Assembly (NCBI RefSeq): GCF_900105315.1
Contig: NZ_LT629766.1
Coordinates: forward strand, 2,790,001 to 2,854,000
Origin: Brevibacterium siliguriense
GTDB lineage: Bacteria > Actinomycetota > Actinomycetes > Actinomycetales > Brevibacteriaceae
DNA length: 64,000 nt
Direction of reading: 5' to 3'
Program-made: the position numbers and the translations under genes
Shown here: positions 63,747 to 64,000 of the stretch, one piece after another
Layout of the letters: each line of letters begins with the position of its first letter
Position numbering within the stretch: the stretch's first letter is position 1
The notes under the pieces: model-generated
What the model saw: only the letters and a program-made list of their open reading frames with translations
The model's database searches: none
Told to the model about the DNA's origin: nothing

Positions 63747-64000
63747 TCAGTTACCCGAGTCGCCGCCTCCGTCAGCCGGCTCCGAGGCGGGCGCGGAGGA
63801 ATCCTTGCCCGCCGCGTCCTCGGCCAGTGAAGGATCTGCGGCCACGGCGTCCTCAAGCGCCTTCTTCAGACGGTCCTGAGCCTTTCCGTACTCCGCGAAG
63901 TCACCGTCCTTCAGTGCGGCATCGGAGTCCTCCATGGCTTTCTTCGCCTCCTGCAGAGCGTCGTTGAGGGCCTTGTCCGGCGAGCCGGACTTCGAATCCG
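63747..64000 (-). CDS. UPF0182-family membrane protein, C-terminal end (runs off window)
   Basis: 84 codons up to the window edge: DKALNDALQEAKKAMEDS, DAALKDGDFAEYGKAQDRL, KKALEDA, then a Gly/Ser/Ala-rich acidic tail. This is the helical C-terminal tail of the large (about 1000-residue) actinobacterial UPF0182 proteins. The membrane part lies outside the window. It is conserved chromosome. Confidence 0.82.
   Translation of the reverse strand, partial: DSKSGSPDKALNDALQEAKKAMEDSDAALKDGDFAEYGKAQDRLKKALEDAVAADPSLAEDAAGKDSSAPASEPADGGGDSGN

Noticed and set aside
1..64000. CRISPR arrays, rRNA genes, or prophage structural genes
   Set aside because: No regularly spaced repeats, rRNA signatures or capsid/tail genes were seen.

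Overview
The window comes from a high-GC Gram-positive actinobacterium. Markers include a fused E1/E2-type 2-oxoglutarate enzyme (Kgd), a SigH/RsrA pair of the mycothiol-linked type, ribosomal protein bL37, a GuaB1-type IMPDH paralog, NrtL beside lysA, and a UPF0182 protein. Gene content and codon use resemble Brevibacterium; this is recognition by eye, not a database result.

Positions 1-29.2 kb are conserved chromosome. On the minus strand lie the 5' half of rho, then an aspartate-family amino-acid operon transcribed nrtL-lysA-hom-thrC-thrB, a CynX-type transporter, a MacB-type ABC exporter, tRNA-Arg(CCG), a VanY-like peptidase, two CNNM/CBS proteins and guaB1. On the plus strand lie kgd, an SGNH hydrolase and bL37, then doxX-aroA-rsgA-hisN-aminotransferase. 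A divergent sigH-rsrA pair carries a recognisable SigH autopromoter. yceI and initiator tRNA-Met end this part. lysA has a 1-nt frameshift that artificially joins it to hom.

Positions 29.2-63.7 kb look like an accessory, decaying region between tRNA-fMet and the conserved UPF0182 gene. It begins with a broken IS110-family element that has a candidate bridge-RNA region. Next come an XRE-cupin regulator, a POT transporter and a frameshifted FAD oxidoreductase, then a visibly GC-richer block at about 36-41.2 kb (SDR, DUF1330, a membrane pseudogene with five in-frame stops, AKR, and MFS/MarR with clustered operators).

From about 42 to 60 kb lie genes suited to uptake and deamination of N-heterocycles: an NCS2 permease (frameshifted), two CDA-fold deaminases, a CodA-like and an ATZ/TRZ-like amidohydrolase, a DUF3100 membrane protein and an MFS transporter, with a GntR/FCD regulator. 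The palindrome GGTATACC, exact or with one mismatch, occurs at seven places here, six of them close to or within about 120 bp of gene starts, including gntR itself. I read this as a probable GntR regulon and the best candidate for an undescribed system in the window. A two-component system, a DUF4822 lipoprotein, decayed butanediol/acetoin genes, a broken HxlR gene with an intact tautomerase, an ankyrin lipoprotein, IS3 remnants and a second IS110 remnant are interspersed.

Positions 63.7-64 kb hold the 3' end of the UPF0182 gene, marking the return to conserved chromosome.
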